Assembly: GCA_013360215.1 (NCBI GenBank)
Contig: JABWCP010000008.1
Location: forward strand, 1 to 64,000
Origin: a bacterium
GTDB lineage: Bacteria; CLD3; SB21
DNA length: 64,000 nucleotides
Direction: 5' to 3'
In this document: in pieces, positions 63,527 through 64,000 of the stretch
Position numbering within the stretch: the stretch's first letter is position 1
Layout of the letters: every line of letters starts with the position of its first letter
Translations under genes and position numbers: made by a program
The notes under the pieces: generated by a model
What the model was told of the DNA's origin: nothing
The model's input: only the letters and a program-made list of their open reading frames with translations
The model's database searches: none

Positions 63527-64000
63527 ATGATCTCCGCGCCTGAACCCTCCGAGCTGCTACGTAAAGTTTTCGCTGCGCATACGGAAAATTACGGTGACCC
63601 CGATGTACAGTTTCGCTTCGATCAGCAAAATTCAACGCTGACCGCGCTCAACTACCTTGACGTGTTTGTTTGGGAACCGACGGAAGAAATCCCCATGACG
63701 ACGTTTTCCACCATAGGTATGGCTGAACGTGCAATGCCGGAATGTCCGCATCGCGCCGAAATTCACTGGACACTGCGCGGTAAACTGACGGAAGCACAAG
63801 AGGAAGAAGCCGCTGTTTTTTTACTTAACCTTGCCGCGCTGCCTTTTGTTAAAAATACTTTTTTAGATCATTGGCATGTATTACCCAACCTCAGAATTCC
63901 CCATTTTGGCGGTTGCTCGGCCGGATTGATGCACCCTTCGTTTGTGGATGGCGGCTGGGATCACATGCACGCCGAAAATACCATCGTAAAATTTCTTAAT
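63527..64000 (+). CDS. Suppressor-of-fused (SUFU) domain protein, partial at window end
   Basis: 158 codons are visible without a stop; the gene runs out of the window. TFSTIGMAERAMP and RAEIHWTLRG are characteristic of bacterial SUFU-domain proteins, as is the later DHWHVLPN with IPHFGG. In bacteria such proteins are mostly of unknown role and often act as immunity-like or stand-alone domains. It starts 3 bp after the SDR gene and is probably co-transcribed. Confidence 0.85.
   Translation, partial: MISAPEPSELLRKVFAAHTENYGDPDVQFRFDQQNSTLTALNYLDVFVWEPTEEIPMTTFSTIGMAERAMPECPHRAEIHWTLRGKLTEAQEEEAAVFLLNLAALPFVKNTFLDHWHVLPNLRIPHFGGCSAGLMHPSFVDGGWDHMHAENTIVKFLN

Overview
The window looks like a chromosomal segment of a free-living bacterium from the Fibrobacterota-Chlorobiota-Bacteroidota (FCB) side of the tree. 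The reasons are the arrays of fused FtsX/MacB-type permeases ending in NP(V/I)xALKYE, the many small lipoproteins and NTF2/DUF1579-like proteins, an ECF42-type sigma factor with its DGPF partner, a SUFU-domain protein, and intergenic spaces filled with palindromic and 7-bp-periodic repeats. Recognisable Shine-Dalgarno sequences (AGGAG-like) precede many genes, which is atypical of core Bacteroidota, so a deeper FCB lineage is possible. No rRNA, tRNA, CRISPR array or insertion sequence was recognised.

Layout. 0-2.3 kb: two-copy palindromic repeats, a CoA-binding protein and a membrane-anchored hypothetical on the minus strand, then a tandem repeat and a strong candidate sigma-54 promoter. 2.3-36.5 kb: one very large plus-strand locus with a periplasmic adaptor (HlyD/MacA type), a four-helix-bundle S23 protein, an ABC ATPase, twelve consecutive full-length ABC permeases of about 790-805 residues (one SUMF1-like lipoprotein sits between permeases 6 and 7), a GNAT acetyltransferase, a small unknown protein and a second ABC ATPase. 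The adaptor, ATPases and permeases have the parts of a MacAB-like tripartite exporter family, with one adaptor and two ATPases apparently serving a dozen permeases.

36.5-53 kb: single genes and small operons. These include a methyltransferase, a LysE exporter, DGPF plus ECF42 sigma factor, NTF2-like proteins, two serine hydrolases, an AT-rich island (about 43.6-47.1 kb) bordered by repeats, an AhpD-like protein, a PH-domain protein, two four-helix membrane proteins resembling pieces of heme-copper oxidase subunit I followed by ferrochelatase, and an AraC regulator. 53.1-55.0 kb: a minus-strand arsR-arsC-acr3 operon with two similar inverted-repeat operators.

55-64 kb: small membrane proteins behind a structured leader, a 7Fe ferredoxin with a clear terminator, a membrane phosphoethanolamine-transferase/sulfatase-like enzyme, then a tight run rpiB-kynA-pduS-pduT. 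This run joins a sugar-phosphate isomerase and tryptophan 2,3-dioxygenase to the electron-transfer protein and tandem-BMC shell protein of a bacterial microcompartment. After pduT comes a GxxExxY (PD-(D/E)XK-like) gene lying between the arms of the genome's dispersed inverted repeat and bounded by a 64-bp direct duplication, then a divergent SDR protein and a SUFU-domain gene cut by the window edge.

Most notable: the twelve-permease array with its sigma-54 promoter; the GxxExxY cassette, which looks like a filled version of a MITE-like repeat; the unusual rpiB-kynA-pduS-pduT operon; and a structured leader upstream of an unannotated 37-residue membrane protein.
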